DNA of 64,000 nucleotides from an uncultured Prochlorococcus sp. (GTDB lineage: Bacteria > Cyanobacteriota > Cyanobacteriia > PCC-6307 > Cyanobiaceae). Made by a program: the position numbers and the translations under genes. Positions 1-11,182 of this stretch are shown one piece after another (position 1 is the stretch's first letter; each line of letters opens with the position of its first letter). The stretch spans positions 62,001-126,000 of the forward strand of contig CACNQT010000002.1 in the NCBI GenBank assembly GCA_902622705.1, given 5' to 3'. Below the pieces are notes generated by a model. That model was not told the DNA's origin. It did no database searches and saw only the letters and a program-made list of their open reading frames with translations.

Positions 1-707
1 AAACTTGTTGGTTAACTCCAAATGGAGTTTTAAGATCATTAATTGAAATTATTTTTTTAGAAAGAAACTTAGAAGTAATTGTCTTGGCGGGAAATATTCA
101 CGAAATAATTGATTACTTTAATCAAATTATTTTTCCAGCGGATGATGTCTTTTTAAGTGAACCTTTCTTAATAACTAGAATTCAGGAAATTGATGAATCT
201 AGTTCATGGAGAACTTACCAGCCTATTTTCTTTAAAACAGAAGATAAAGATTTTGAAATATATAAAAATAAACTAAATTTGCTGAATTCCAATGATTTAC
301 AAATTTGGAAGATTAATCAGGCAATACCATCTTTAGAAATGGAAATAAACGGAAAAAATAATCCTCTTGAGCTGGGATTAAAAGATCTTATAGATTTTAA
401 TAAAGGTTGTTATTTAGGACAAGAAACAATGTCAAAAATAAAAAATGTTTCTTCTTTAAAACAAGAAATAAGAATTTGGAAATCATTTGAATCTAATTTG
501 AATTTAGAAGTTGAAGATAAAAATTTATACATAAATTCTGCGAAAGAAATTTCTGTAGGCAAAATAACTAGTATTTTGAAATCAGATTCTCAAATTAAAG
601 GATTAGCAATGATAAAAAGACAATATTTAAAAAAAGGAAGTTATTTTTATTCAGAAATTTTTGGAAAAATTATTATAAATAAATCTGTAGGATCAGTTTT
701 TCTTTAA
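1..707 (+). CDS. ygfZ: YgfZ/GcvT-like folate-binding protein, 5'-truncated by the window edge
   Basis: KGCYLGQE motif typical of YgfZ. The frame stays open upstream of the listed start at 84 to the window edge, so that TTG is probably internal. Confidence 0.8.
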   Translation, partial: TCWLTPNGVLRSLIEIIFLERNLEVIVLAGNIHEIIDYFNQIIFPADDVFLSEPFLITRIQEIDESSSWRTYQPIFFKTEDKDFEIYKNKLNLLNSNDLQIWKINQAIPSLEMEINGKNNPLELGLKDLIDFNKGCYLGQETMSKIKNVSSLKQEIRIWKSFESNLNLEVEDKNLYINSAKEISVGKITSILKSDSQIKGLAMIKRQYLKKGSYFYSEIFGKIIINKSVGSVFL

Positions 708-2111
708 ATGATTTTTGATCAAATATTTCGCAATTTGTAGAGTAGCTAAACAATCATCCTTATTGTATTGGACAATTTTTTTTAAAAATATTTCGTTTTC
801 TGTAATTTGATATTGAATCCACCAATAAAGGGCCTTCGAGCCACTGACATCTTTCTGCACCCATTTAAATCCCAGCCAATTAGAGACCGTTTTTAAGCTA
901 TAGTTTTTTAGTGGTAATATCCAAGACTTTCTTATTAAGCTATGTAAGTCTATAAATCTTGAGGTTAGTAAATCAATCTCTTTAAAACTAAAATTTAGGT
1001 TTTTAGCAATATTAATTATTGCTATTTTTTCAGTCTCTCCATAATGTAAAACTGGCCATTCTTTATTTGAAAAAAGTATTTTAATAATTTGCCTATAAGA
1101 TTCACTTTTATTATTTTCGAGATTTAAGATTGACTCATAAATAAGACCTTCTTTTTTTGTAAAAAAATTATTTATTTTTAAAAAACCATATAAAAAGTCA
1201 TGCTTTTCATCTGGATTGGACTCAATATCAAATACATAAAATCCCAAAGATGTTTTTTTTAATAGATCATAAGTATCATTTTTATTGGCGATGTAATATG
1301 GTTCCCCAGAAATGTATGCTTGTGCTTGCTTTACAAAAATGGAGGCTTTTTCAAACTTTTGATCATTGAACTTAGATAATTTTTCTCCAAGTTTTTTTTC
1401 ACTACAGGTAGCTAAACTTTGGGTATTATATATCCCATTTGTTTTGAGTAATGAGGCCGTTTTGGATCCTATTCCATCTATATCGGTTAGATATCCATTT
1501 TCTTTTGCTTCTTTGTCACAAAATTTTTGCCATGAACAAATAGTACATTTTTTTCTATCTTGAGTTATTTCGGGCATAAATCCCTCCAAGCATTCGTTCA
1601 AACTTAATAAAGTATTCAAAACTTTTTTTCTTGATTTTTTATTTAAATAAATTTCTTCAACTTTAGGTTTATTACTAAAACTTGAAATTACTAATCCTTT
1701 TTCAATTTTAGATTCTTGAAAAGATTCCAAAATAATAGAACTAAAAGCCAAGTCTATTAAATGTTCTTTAGTAGTTTTATGGCCTAACTTATAAACAGCA
1801 GGTAGATATTTATATGGTCCCCATTTACTTATACCTTTAGTCCTCAAAAGTAATTGTGGATGTATCTCTGCGTAAATATCTTGGAAAACTTTTCCTTTAA
1901 TTTTTAATCCAATTACTCCTTCATAACCATTTTCACAGGCTTTTAATCCTGTATAAATATCACCATTACATAATTTAGAAAAAATTTGATATTGGTTAAC
2001 TTTATCTATGGCTTTATGCGCAGACCAAACTTCATAAGATTTAACACCCTTGAAATCTAGCCATGCTTTTCTTTTGCATTTTATGAAACTTTTTAAAAAA
2101 AGACTATTCAA
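693..2111 (-). CDS. RecB-family nuclease-like protein (TM0106 type; Cys motif plus RNase H-like C-terminal domain)
   Basis: 472 aa ORF; CTICSWQKFCD motif, helix-hairpin-helix-like IDGIGSKTASLL, and FDIESNPD...HYGE...DCLAT nuclease-like motifs. Confidence 0.7.
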   Translation of the reverse strand: MNSLFLKSFIKCKRKAWLDFKGVKSYEVWSAHKAIDKVNQYQIFSKLCNGDIYTGLKACENGYEGVIGLKIKGKVFQDIYAEIHPQLLLRTKGISKWGPYKYLPAVYKLGHKTTKEHLIDLAFSSIILESFQESKIEKGLVISSFSNKPKVEEIYLNKKSRKKVLNTLLSLNECLEGFMPEITQDRKKCTICSWQKFCDKEAKENGYLTDIDGIGSKTASLLKTNGIYNTQSLATCSEKKLGEKLSKFNDQKFEKASIFVKQAQAYISGEPYYIANKNDTYDLLKKTSLGFYVFDIESNPDEKHDFLYGFLKINNFFTKKEGLIYESILNLENNKSESYRQIIKILFSNKEWPVLHYGETEKIAIINIAKNLNFSFKEIDLLTSRFIDLHSLIRKSWILPLKNYSLKTVSNWLGFKWVQKDVSGSKALYWWIQYQITENEIFLKKIVQYNKDDCLATLQIAKYLIKNHLKKN

Positions 2112-2189
2112 ATTGTTTTATTGGCGGTTTTAAATTTTACTCATATAAATTAATATAGATAATTAAAAGAAATCAAGGAAGTCTTTAGT

Positions 2190-3644
2190 TTGAAAGGTGC
2201 CGCATTAGAAAATATAAAATTTGGAACTGATGGTTGGAGAGGAATAATTGGATTTGATTTTAACCTGTCCAATCTTTCAAGAGTTGTTGTGGCTGCATGT
2301 CAGGAGTTGCATTATCAATACTATAAAGAAGTTAATTCAAAGAAAATTTTAATTGGATATGATCGTAGATTTATGGCAAGTGAATTTGCCAAGCATATTG
2401 TTCCTTTCGTGAGAGGATGTGGTTTTGAACCGATCTTATCTAATAGTTTTGTTACAACACCCTCTTGTAGTTTCTACGCCAAAGAAGTAGGTTGTCTAGG
2501 AGCTTTAGTAATTACAGCAAGTCATAATCCATATAATTGGCTCGGTCTCAAAATTAAGAGCTTTAATGGATGTTCTGTTGACGAATCTTTTACAAGTGAA
2601 ATTGAAAAAAGATTAATGCTTGGAAATTCAATTGAAAAAAAAGATGGTGTTAATCAATTGGCAGATATTAAGAAATTTCATTTAGATAGAATTAAATCCC
2701 TTTTTGATATTGACTTTATTTCCAATAGATTGAAAAAAATGAAATTAAGAATTTTTGTAGATTCTATGCATGGTTCAGCTGCAAATTGTATGGCTGAGAT
2801 TTTTGACTCTTATGATTCAGAAGTTATTTCAGAAATCAGGAAAGATACTGATCCTTTTTTTGGAGGAAAACCTCCTGAACCTCTTTTAAAGTATGTAGAT
2901 GATCTAAATCAAATACTAATGAAAAATTCAAAAAATGAAGTTAAAACTCTTGGAATTATATTTGATGGTGATGGTGACAGAATTGCAGCAATTGATGAAA
3001 AAGGAAGATACTCTAGTACACAAGATTTACTCCCATACTTTATTAGCTATTTGGGCGAAATTAAAAATAATTTTTATCCAGTTTTAAAGACTGTTAGTGG
3101 TTCAGATATTATTAAAAATATATCAGAGAGTCAAAATAGAGATGTTTTTGAAGTTCCAGTTGGCTTTAAATATATTGCTGAAAAAATGATTCAAGAGAAA
3201 ATATTTATTGGAGGAGAGGAATCTGGGGGAGTTGGTTTTGGTGACTTTATGCCTGAAAGAGATGCTCTATATGCGGCGATGGTTTTATTAAACGGAATTG
3301 CTGAAAAATCTCAATATTTATGCCAAACTTTAGATGAAATACAAAAAGATTTTGGACCAAGTTTTTATAAAAGAATTGATATTAAATTCCCAAACCAGTC
3401 AGAAAAAAATAATGTAAAAGAATTTATCATTCATAATGTTCCTGAGAATATTAATAATCACAAGATAAAAAGTATATCAAAGATTGATGGAATAAAGTTG
3501 AGAATTGACAAAAATTTTTGGCTTCTTTTTAGGTTTTCAGGAACGGAACCTCTTTTAAGGTTATATTGTGAAGCACCAAGAGAAACTTATCTAGATGAGG
3601 TACTAGAGTGGGGTCAAGAATTTATAAAATTGGCAGGAATATAA
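2190..3644 (+). CDS. Phosphoglucomutase/phosphomannomutase family protein
   Basis: FGTDGWRG, TASHNPYNWLGLK, DGDGDR and RFSGTEPLLRLY motifs. Confidence 0.9.
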   Translation: MKGAALENIKFGTDGWRGIIGFDFNLSNLSRVVVAACQELHYQYYKEVNSKKILIGYDRRFMASEFAKHIVPFVRGCGFEPILSNSFVTTPSCSFYAKEVGCLGALVITASHNPYNWLGLKIKSFNGCSVDESFTSEIEKRLMLGNSIEKKDGVNQLADIKKFHLDRIKSLFDIDFISNRLKKMKLRIFVDSMHGSAANCMAEIFDSYDSEVISEIRKDTDPFFGGKPPEPLLKYVDDLNQILMKNSKNEVKTLGIIFDGDGDRIAAIDEKGRYSSTQDLLPYFISYLGEIKNNFYPVLKTVSGSDIIKNISESQNRDVFEVPVGFKYIAEKMIQEKIFIGGEESGGVGFGDFMPERDALYAAMVLLNGIAEKSQYLCQTLDEIQKDFGPSFYKRIDIKFPNQSEKNNVKEFIIHNVPENINNHKIKSISKIDGIKLRIDKNFWLLFRFSGTEPLLRLYCEAPRETYLDEVLEWGQEFIKLAGI

Positions 3645-3646
3645 GG

Positions 3647-4222
3647 GTGAAAAATTTATATTTAGCGAGTAAGAATAAAGGTAAAGTTGAAGAATACAAG
3701 AAATTGCTTGCTGGAGTAAATTGCAAATTATTACTCCAGCCAGAAGCATTAGAAGTAGAAGAGGATGGACTTACATTTAGAGATAATGCAATTAAAAAAG
3801 CGAGTGAAGTTTCGCGAAAAACAAATAATTTCTCAATAGCAGATGATTCAGGAATTTGTATTGAAGAATTAGATGGTAAACCTGGTATTTACTCATCTAG
3901 ATATGCAGAAAATGATCAGAAAAGAATTGAAAGAGTTTTGAAAGAACTTCATGGAGTTCAAAATAGAAGTGCTTTCTTTATTGCCAATATTTGTGTTTGT
4001 TCCCCAAATGGTGAAGTGATTATAGAATCTGAGGCTAAATGTCATGGCAATATTATTTTAAACCCTAGAGGAAAAGGTGGTTTTGGTTATGACCCAATTT
4101 TTGAGGAGAGTTCTACCAGATTAACTTTTGCAGAAATGAATAATGATATTAAAGACTCTTGTAGTCATAGAGGTAAAGCATTAAAAAAAATTATTCCAGA
4201 TTTAATTGAAATTTTTTCTTGA
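3647..4222 (+). CDS. rdgB: RdgB/HAM1 non-canonical purine NTP pyrophosphatase
   Basis: LASKNKGKVEEYK, DDSGICIEELDGKPGIYSSRYA and GGFGYDPIF motifs. A GTG start at 3647 fits better than the listed 3608, which overlaps the upstream gene. Confidence 0.88.
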   Translation: MKNLYLASKNKGKVEEYKKLLAGVNCKLLLQPEALEVEEDGLTFRDNAIKKASEVSRKTNNFSIADDSGICIEELDGKPGIYSSRYAENDQKRIERVLKELHGVQNRSAFFIANICVCSPNGEVIIESEAKCHGNIILNPRGKGGFGYDPIFEESSTRLTFAEMNNDIKDSCSHRGKALKKIIPDLIEIFS

Positions 4223-4224
4223 AT

Positions 4225-5709
4225 TCAATTAACCCAAGATCCATGAAGGCCATGGGGAATTGATATGGGCAATTCATAAACTGCTAATTCATTTAAGTCT
4301 TTTGCATCTAAGATCACTAAATCGCTTCCTCTTCGTTCTCCGTTCCAAAGAAGTATAAATAAAAATCCCTCATCCTCTTTTGTAGAGTTTTCTGATGGAA
4401 CCATAATTGGTTCACTCACGAATCCACTTGGACCTGCTGACCAAGAAATCTCTTCCTTTGAAGTTAAATTTATTTTTTTTATTGCCTGAAGTGGTGCGTT
4501 CCCTAGCTTTTGAGATGTGCTTGCCATCCAACTAAAAGTTGCTTTTAATCCTAAGTTTTTAGGATTAACAACAGCAAATTCACAACATTGTTCACTTAAA
4601 GTTTCAAGTTCACTAGTTTTTTTCTTTAGATCAATAGTTGATCTTTTAAGTTTTCCTTCTGGATATTTATCAAAGTCAATATCTCTAAAATTCTCGTCAG
4701 GTCCAACTGATGGGAAATCATCATAAAAAATACTATCTAAAATGATTTTGTAATCTTTTTCAAATGCGTTTACATGATGAAAAACAAATCCTTCTGGGGC
4801 ATCGATTGTTAATGGTGGCTGACCTCTAAATAATCCACTTTCTCGGGGTATGATAAAAAACTTTGCCTTTTTCTTTGGATTCGACTTTAAACATTGTGCT
4901 GCGCCTCGTTGGCCCATGACAAATGGGAGAGGATTGAAGTCGATAGCATTTTGTAAGAATATTGCCCAATTAGTTGTAATTGCGAAATCATGAAGGAAAG
5001 CAAATCCATTAAAAGTATCTTTTCTATCAATTAGAAGTTCACCAGGATTATCACCAGCATTATTAAACTCCATTAATCTAATGGTACTTTTTGGCCCAGT
5101 TTGTACTCCAAAAGTGACTAAAAGTTCTGAAGATGCATTCGAGTTTAGGTCTGTTTTGGGATGAGCACTGAATGCTTCATTAGGCTTTAGTACCCCCTTT
5201 AATGAAGTTAAACCTATAGTCTCAAGACTATCAGGATCCAATGCATGTGGGCCAGCTGCTTCCCATAATGCGAGAATTTCATCTCCTAATTTAACGACAT
5301 GAGTATTAGCAATATTCTTAAATTTTAGATCTAATGCATTATTTATAATCCCTCCACTTTTTTGGGTACCAAAAACACCTCTATAAATAAATTTATTTAT
5401 TTTTTCTTCTTCTAAATAGCCTTTAGTTTTAACAAATCTATTTGTTAAGAATGGCTGACCATTTTCGAATTTTATGGATGTGATCATACCATCACCATCA
5501 AATGGATGATGTACCCATTGTCCTCCTCTCTCTAATATCCCTGGTCCATTTCTTAATAATGTTCCATTTAAATTTTTAATATTCTTACCTTTGCTAATTG
5601 TTAGAGGTTGCTTAGTTAACTCTTTTTTTACATTTTGATATGCACTGGACCAATCTTCTTTATTAAAGTTTTTAAATCTATCAATTTTTTTATCTTGTAA
5701 ATTAGTCAC
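4225..5709 (-). CDS. Carotenoid cleavage oxygenase (RPE65/CCD family)
   Basis: LLRNGPG, HPFDGDGMI, HDFAIT and FHHVNAFE His-containing motifs of the family. Confidence 0.88.
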   Translation of the reverse strand: MTNLQDKKIDRFKNFNKEDWSSAYQNVKKELTKQPLTISKGKNIKNLNGTLLRNGPGILERGGQWVHHPFDGDGMITSIKFENGQPFLTNRFVKTKGYLEEEKINKFIYRGVFGTQKSGGIINNALDLKFKNIANTHVVKLGDEILALWEAAGPHALDPDSLETIGLTSLKGVLKPNEAFSAHPKTDLNSNASSELLVTFGVQTGPKSTIRLMEFNNAGDNPGELLIDRKDTFNGFAFLHDFAITTNWAIFLQNAIDFNPLPFVMGQRGAAQCLKSNPKKKAKFFIIPRESGLFRGQPPLTIDAPEGFVFHHVNAFEKDYKIILDSIFYDDFPSVGPDENFRDIDFDKYPEGKLKRSTIDLKKKTSELETLSEQCCEFAVVNPKNLGLKATFSWMASTSQKLGNAPLQAIKKINLTSKEEISWSAGPSGFVSEPIMVPSENSTKEDEGFLFILLWNGERRGSDLVILDAKDLNELAVYELPISIPHGLHGSWVN

Positions 5710-5781
5710 AACAAAACAATTTTTTTTTCTATTTTCGCCAAAAATCGACTGAATTGTGGCTAATTCGAAAAAATTCCGATT

Positions 5782-6387
5782 TTATTGTTTTTCTAGCATT
5801 CCTTTACTGCTTGGAATTGAATCAGATCTTCTCAGATCTATTTCGGTAGCCATTCGCATTGCTCTTGAAAAAGCTTTGAAGCAAGCCTCAACTATATGAT
5901 GTGAATTACTACCTTGTATTTGATTAATATGCAGAGTAATACCGCTGTTATTTACAAAGGCAATAAAAAACTCTTTTACTAATTCAGTATCATAATTTCC
6001 TATTCTTGGAGCTTTTAATTGAAGATCATAAGATAGATGTGGTCTGCCAGAACAGTCTAAAGTGACTTGAACTAATGCTTCATCTAATGGGGCGAAGAAA
6101 TGTCCAAATCTGCTTATTCCTTTTCTTTCTCCCAAGGCTTTTGAAAATGCTTTGCCTAATGCGATTCCTACATCTTCATTTGTATGATGATCATCAATAT
6201 GGGTATCTCCAATTGCTTTGATTTTTAAATCGAACAAACCATGACTGGATATTTGATGAAGCATATGATCTAAGAATGGTATCCCGGTATCAATTTCAGA
6301 AATTCCATTTCCATCTAAGTTTATAAATACAGAAATATCTGTTTCATTCGTTTTTCTTTCTATTTTAGATTGTCTTAGAGATGACAT
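5782..6387 (-). CDS. hisB: Imidazoleglycerol-phosphate dehydratase
   Basis: [31 protein letters not shown] and [15 protein letters not shown] motifs. Confidence 0.95.
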   Translation of the reverse strand: MSSLRQSKIERKTNETDISVFINLDGNGISEIDTGIPFLDHMLHQISSHGLFDLKIKAIGDTHIDDHHTNEDVGIALGKAFSKALGERKGISRFGHFFAPLDEALVQVTLDCSGRPHLSYDLQLKAPRIGNYDTELVKEFFIAFVNNSGITLHINQIQGSNSHHIVEACFKAFSRAMRMATEIDLRRSDSIPSSKGMLEKQ

Positions 6388-6409
6388 TTTTTAAGCAAAA
6401 AAACTTAGT

Positions 6410-7192
6410 TTACATTCCATTAATGCAGTAACCCGCATCAACATAAATTGTTTGGCCTGAAATGCCGCTAGAGAGATCACTTAATAAAAAAGCAGCAGTA
6501 TTGCCTACTTCTGTTTGAGTGACTGTTCTGCGTAAAGGAGCCTTTTCTTCAACATTGTGAATCATATCTAAAATGCCACCTATAGCAGAACTCGCAAGTG
6601 TTCTTATAGGTCCAGCACTTATTGCATTAACTCTGACTTGTTTTTCTGGACCAAGTTCTGCAGAAAGATATCTGACTGAAGCTTCTAAAGCTGCTTTAGC
6701 TACTCCCATCACGTTATAGTTAGGAATCGCCCTTTCTGAACCTAAATAAGTTAATGAGATAACGCCCGCACCATCACTAAAAAGTGGTTTCGCTGCTTTA
6801 CATAAAGGTGCTAATGAATAAGCACTGATATTAAGAGCCCTATCAAAACCCTCTGAAGTAGTAGCACTATAATCTCCAATCAATTCGTCGCGTCCTGCAA
6901 ATGCTAAGCAGTGAACTAATCCGTCAATTTGCCCCCAATTGTTTTTTATATTTTGAAAGATTTCTTCTATTTGAGCTGGATTTTGAACATCAAGAGGTAA
7001 AAATAACGAGGGGTTTAAAGGTTCAGTTAGTTCTCTAACTTTAGATTCGAATCTTCCCTTATCATCAGGCAAATATGTGATTCCAAGTTCTGAGCCAGCT
7101 TTTGACAGTTGTTGAGCAATACCCCATGCTATTGAACGATTATTGGCAATTCCTGTAACAAGAATTTTTTTGCCAGTTAGATTTAGAAGCAT
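6410..7192 (-). CDS. fabI: Enoyl-[acyl-carrier-protein] reductase (NADH)
   Basis: [45 protein letters not shown]-like motif, GPIRTLA. Confidence 0.95.
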   Translation of the reverse strand: [260 protein letters not shown]

Positions 7193-7291
7193 TTTGTTTA
7201 TTATTTCTATTATTCTCCTATATAAAAGTACCTATCTTTACGGATTACTGCAAAATATACAATAATTTTCAAATATTAAAGAATTTTTAAC

Positions 7292-7891
7292 TTGAACATG
7301 GTCAAAACAAATTCTATGGTTTTGGAATTAGGTTTTCAATTACCTAATTTCCAAATGTTAAATGCTAATTCTTCAAAAAATGAAAATTTTAAATCTCATA
7401 ATCTAGATAATCGGCATTTACTTTTAATGTTTATTTGTGCCCATTGCCCATTTGTTAAATATATTGAGAATCAAATTTTCACATTAAGTAAAGAAATTGA
7501 AAATACTGTTCAAACAGTTGCAATCTCTAGTAATGATATTGTCACTCATCCTTCAGATTCTCCTAAAAATTTGAGATTACAAGCTCAATCACAAGGATGG
7601 AGTTTTCCTTATCTATATGATGAAAATCAAAATTTTGCTAAGGAATTAAAAGCGGCTTGCACCCCAGATTTTTATCTTTTTTCAAATGAAGGGGATGGTG
7701 ATTTTTTATTATTTTATCATGGCCAATTAGACGATAGTAGACCAGGTAATAATATCCCTCTTTCTGGAAAAGATTTGCGCTCTGCTGTAAAAGATTTGAA
7801 TCAAGATAATTCTTATCCTTCAAATCAGATACCTTCTTTAGGTTGCAATATTAAATGGACTCCCGGTAAAGAACCAAGTTGGTTTAAGTGA
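7292..7891 (+). CDS. Thioredoxin-like/AhpC-TSA family protein
   Basis: FICAHCPFVKYIENQI, ACTPDFYLF and C-terminal GCNIKWTPGKEPSWF, as in cyanobacterial thioredoxin-fold redoxins. Confidence 0.8.
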   Translation: MNMVKTNSMVLELGFQLPNFQMLNANSSKNENFKSHNLDNRHLLLMFICAHCPFVKYIENQIFTLSKEIENTVQTVAISSNDIVTHPSDSPKNLRLQAQSQGWSFPYLYDENQNFAKELKAACTPDFYLFSNEGDGDFLLFYHGQLDDSRPGNNIPLSGKDLRSAVKDLNQDNSYPSNQIPSLGCNIKWTPGKEPSWFK

Positions 7892-7944
7892 ATTAAAATT
7901 TTTTTTTACCCATAGAAATATGGTTTAGGGTTAATATATTCACT

Positions 7945-9150
7945 ATGCAGATACCTCCATTTACTTTAAATAGGCAGTACCAAGAAATTGGCTCAGAAAT
8001 TGAGAGTGAGGTTTCTAAAGTTTTAAAAGGGGGTCAGTATATTGGAGGACAAGAAATTGCCAAATTTGAGGAGAGTTTTTCTAATCTGATTGGTGTTGAA
8101 AATACTATTGGATGTAATAGTGGAACTGATGCTTTAGTACTAGCTTTGCGCGCATTAGATATTGGTGTGGGTGATGAAGTTATTACCTCATCTTTTAGCT
8201 TTTTTGCGACTGCAGAGGCTATTAGTGCAGTTGGTGCTAATCCTATTCTGGTAGATATAGATCCAGAAACTTATCTCATTAATACTGAACTAATAGAACA
8301 AGAAATAAATTCTAATACCAAGGCAATTATGCCAGTTCATCTATTTGGGAATGCAGTGAACATGACCTTAATAAAATCATTGGCCAAAAAATATGGCTTA
8401 AAAGTAATCGAAGATTGTGCCCAAGCAACATGCACAATGTGGGAAAATTCCAAAGTTGGTAGTATCGGTGATATAGGTTGTTTTAGTTTTTTCCCTACTA
8501 AAAATTTAGGAGCTGCAGGAGATGGTGGAGCAGTAACAACTTCAGATCAGAAGATTGCTAAAAAAATTAGAGAACTGGCTGTTCATGGCAGCCCAATAAG
8601 ATATCACCATACTCAAGTTGGATATAACAGTAGACTTGATACCATTCAAGCTGCAATATTAAACATTAAGATTAAATATATTTCTAAATGGATTAATAAT
8701 CGCCAAAAAATTGCTAAAAATTACCTTGATTTATTAGAAAAAAATCCATTTATTAGTTTTCCAAAAATTAGCTCTGATGCAATTTCCCATTCTTGGAATC
8801 AATTTGTCATCAAATTAAGAAACGATAAATATTTTTTAAATGAAGATTTTTCAAATTTATTTGATACTGATTGCAAAAAATACTATTCATTAAGGAATTT
8901 GGTCAAACAACAACTTTTTGAAAAAGGTATTAATTCAATTATTTATTATCCAATTCCAATACACGCACAAATAGCTTACAAAAATAAAAATTTTTCTAGA
9001 ACTAAACTCATATATACAGAGAGAATTTGTACAGAAGTTCTTAGTCTTCCAATGTTTCCTGAAATTTCTTATGAAGAGCAAGTTTATGTAGCAGAAAATT
9101 TAAATAAAGTTTTAAAGAATTGTATAGAGGAAATTCAAATTTCAGCATAA
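7945..9150 (+). CDS. DegT/DnrJ/EryC1/StrS family PLP aminotransferase
   Basis: GCNSGTDAL, PVHLFGN, EDCAQATCT, CFSFFPTKNLGAAGDGG and RLDTIQAAIL motifs. Confidence 0.92.
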   Translation: MQIPPFTLNRQYQEIGSEIESEVSKVLKGGQYIGGQEIAKFEESFSNLIGVENTIGCNSGTDALVLALRALDIGVGDEVITSSFSFFATAEAISAVGANPILVDIDPETYLINTELIEQEINSNTKAIMPVHLFGNAVNMTLIKSLAKKYGLKVIEDCAQATCTMWENSKVGSIGDIGCFSFFPTKNLGAAGDGGAVTTSDQKIAKKIRELAVHGSPIRYHHTQVGYNSRLDTIQAAILNIKIKYISKWINNRQKIAKNYLDLLEKNPFISFPKISSDAISHSWNQFVIKLRNDKYFLNEDFSNLFDTDCKKYYSLRNLVKQQLFEKGINSIIYYPIPIHAQIAYKNKNFSRTKLIYTERICTEVLSLPMFPEISYEEQVYVAENLNKVLKNCIEEIQISA

Positions 9151-10571
9151 AGTGATTTAAATAATCTTTGTTGTATGTTGTGATTAACAATAGGGCTTGA
9201 ATAATTATTTTTTTCTAGTCTAGATATCTCCCCATTTAATAATTCTGAATTTGACACTTTAGATAATTCAGGAATCCAATATTTTATATATTCGCAAATA
9301 GGATCAAATTTTTTTGCTTGGGTGTATGGATTAAAAATTCTAAGTGGTTTTGGATCCATACCGCTACTGGCGCTCCACTGCCATCCCCCATTATTTGCAG
9401 CTAAGTCTCCATCAACCAACGTCTCCATAAATTTTTTCTCGCCCATTTGCCAACTGCATATAAGATCTTTTACAAGAAAAGAAGCGACTATCATTCTACA
9501 TCTGTTATGCATCCAGCCAGTACTATTTAGTTGACGCATTGCAGCATCAACTATAGGTACTCCGGTCTCTCCATTGCTCCAACGTTGAAACCATTCATTA
9601 TTGTTTAGCCATGGAAAGTGATCCCATTTTTTTCTATATGGACCTTTCTCTAGCTCTGGGAAATGGAATAAGCAATGTTGATAAAATTCACGCCAAACAA
9701 GTTCTTTTTGCCAAGTTTCAATTGATAGGTAATTTTCTTGATTTGCAAAATCTGAATTTAAATTTAATGTGGCGTTCCAAATTTTTCTAATGCTGATGGT
9801 GCCGAATCTGAGAGATGCACTTAAAAAAGATGTCCCATTATGGGAAGGAAAATCTCTTGCAGCATTATAAGAATATATTTTTTTTTCGTTAATGAAGTTT
9901 TCTAATAATGTTTCTGCAGCATTTTCACCAGGTCTACATGGACAAATATTTGAACCAGAAAATTTGATATTTTTGAGAAATTTTTTTAGAACAGAATCAG
10001 ATGAATTTATTATCTTATATTCTATGAGTTTATTATCTATATCTTTAAACTGAAAGATAATTTTTTTTTGATCATATGAACCTAATAAATTCATTTTTAA
10101 TTTAAGGTTTTTATAAAAAGGTCCATAAACTGAATACGGATTGTTATTCCCTGAAAATATTTTTAAAGGTTCTACTAATAAGTGATCCCAAGTTTCAATA
10201 ACTTGAATATTTTGTTCTCTTAAATTTTTTTTTATTTGTAAATCGCGATTAATCTCATAAGGTTCAATTGATCTATTCCAAAAGACAAATTTAGCATCTA
10301 TTTTCTTTGCTAATTGTGGAATTATTAATACTGGATCTCCTTCTTCCATAACTAGTCTACTGCCCATTTCTTTCCAATTATTTCCTAATTCTTGAAGCGA
10401 ATTTCCTAGAAACCAAGCTCTTGAACTTGCATTGAAATCGTGTGGGTAATTTTTATCAAATATATAAGTGGAAGTAATAGCATTTGATAATGAAAATGCT
10501 TTGATTAAAGCTTGATTATCAAATATTCTTAAATCCTTTCTATGCCAAAAAAGTATTCTAGGTTTATTCAT
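9135..10571 (-). CDS. phrA: Deoxyribodipyrimidine photolyase (DNA photolyase/cryptochrome family)
   Basis: FWHRKDLRIFDN, WREFYQHCLFHFP, GWMHNRCRMIVASFLVKDL and DGDLAANNGGWQWSAS motifs. Confidence 0.94.
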   Translation of the reverse strand: MNKPRILFWHRKDLRIFDNQALIKAFSLSNAITSTYIFDKNYPHDFNASSRAWFLGNSLQELGNNWKEMGSRLVMEEGDPVLIIPQLAKKIDAKFVFWNRSIEPYEINRDLQIKKNLREQNIQVIETWDHLLVEPLKIFSGNNNPYSVYGPFYKNLKLKMNLLGSYDQKKIIFQFKDIDNKLIEYKIINSSDSVLKKFLKNIKFSGSNICPCRPGENAAETLLENFINEKKIYSYNAARDFPSHNGTSFLSASLRFGTISIRKIWNATLNLNSDFANQENYLSIETWQKELVWREFYQHCLFHFPELEKGPYRKKWDHFPWLNNNEWFQRWSNGETGVPIVDAAMRQLNSTGWMHNRCRMIVASFLVKDLICSWQMGEKKFMETLVDGDLAANNGGWQWSASSGMDPKPLRIFNPYTQAKKFDPICEYIKYWIPELSKVSNSELLNGEISRLEKNNYSSPIVNHNIQQRLFKSLYAEI

Positions 10572-11131
10572 AATTTATCTAAAAATTGTTTAGCTCTAAA
10601 CCAAGCCGTCACGGTTTTTGCGTCAAGAATTTCATCCCCACTAGAAATAAGATTATCTAGTTCGTCGGGATCTAAAATTAATACTTCAATATCTTCATCT
10701 AAATCTCCTTTAACCTCGGATTTGAGTTTGTTTAATTCACGAGCTAAAAATAAATAAATTTCTTCATCTGCATAACCTGGAGCAGGGACAAGAGTTCCTA
10801 GTTCATCCCATTTGTTTGCACTGAATCCAGTCTCTTCTTGTATTTCTCTTTGAATTGAATTAATAGGCGTTTCATCTATCTCTAATGTACCTGCTGGAAA
10901 TTCTAATAGATATCTTGAAACAGCAAATCTATATTGCCGAAGAATGATAACTTTATTGTCTTTTGTAATAGGTACGGCTAATGCTGCCCCAGGATGCTTA
11001 ATGTATCCGTATTCACCTTCATGTCCATTTGGAAGCTCAATTCTATTTATTTCGAAACTAAATTTTTTTGACTTTAACTCAGATATTTTTTCTTTAAAAA
11101 TGGATCTTTTTATAAGGTTTTTGTTGCCCAT
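10568..11131 (-). CDS. NUDIX hydrolase (ADP-ribose pyrophosphatase-like)
   Basis: Nudix box GTLEIDETPINSIQREIQEETGF. Confidence 0.9.
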   Translation of the reverse strand: MGNKNLIKRSIFKEKISELKSKKFSFEINRIELPNGHEGEYGYIKHPGAALAVPITKDNKVIILRQYRFAVSRYLLEFPAGTLEIDETPINSIQREIQEETGFSANKWDELGTLVPAPGYADEEIYLFLARELNKLKSEVKGDLDEDIEVLILDPDELDNLISSGDEILDAKTVTAWFRAKQFLDKL

Positions 11132-11182
11132 AATTTTTAAATAAAAACAGCTTAACAGTTATTTTTTGGTTTTGTAAATCAT

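Noticed and set aside
4202-4232. TTAATTGAA...TTCAATTAA inverted repeat between convergent rdgB and the carotenoid oxygenase gene
   Set aside because: All-A/T-type arms in a very AT-rich genome with a 13-nt loop; at most a weak terminator.
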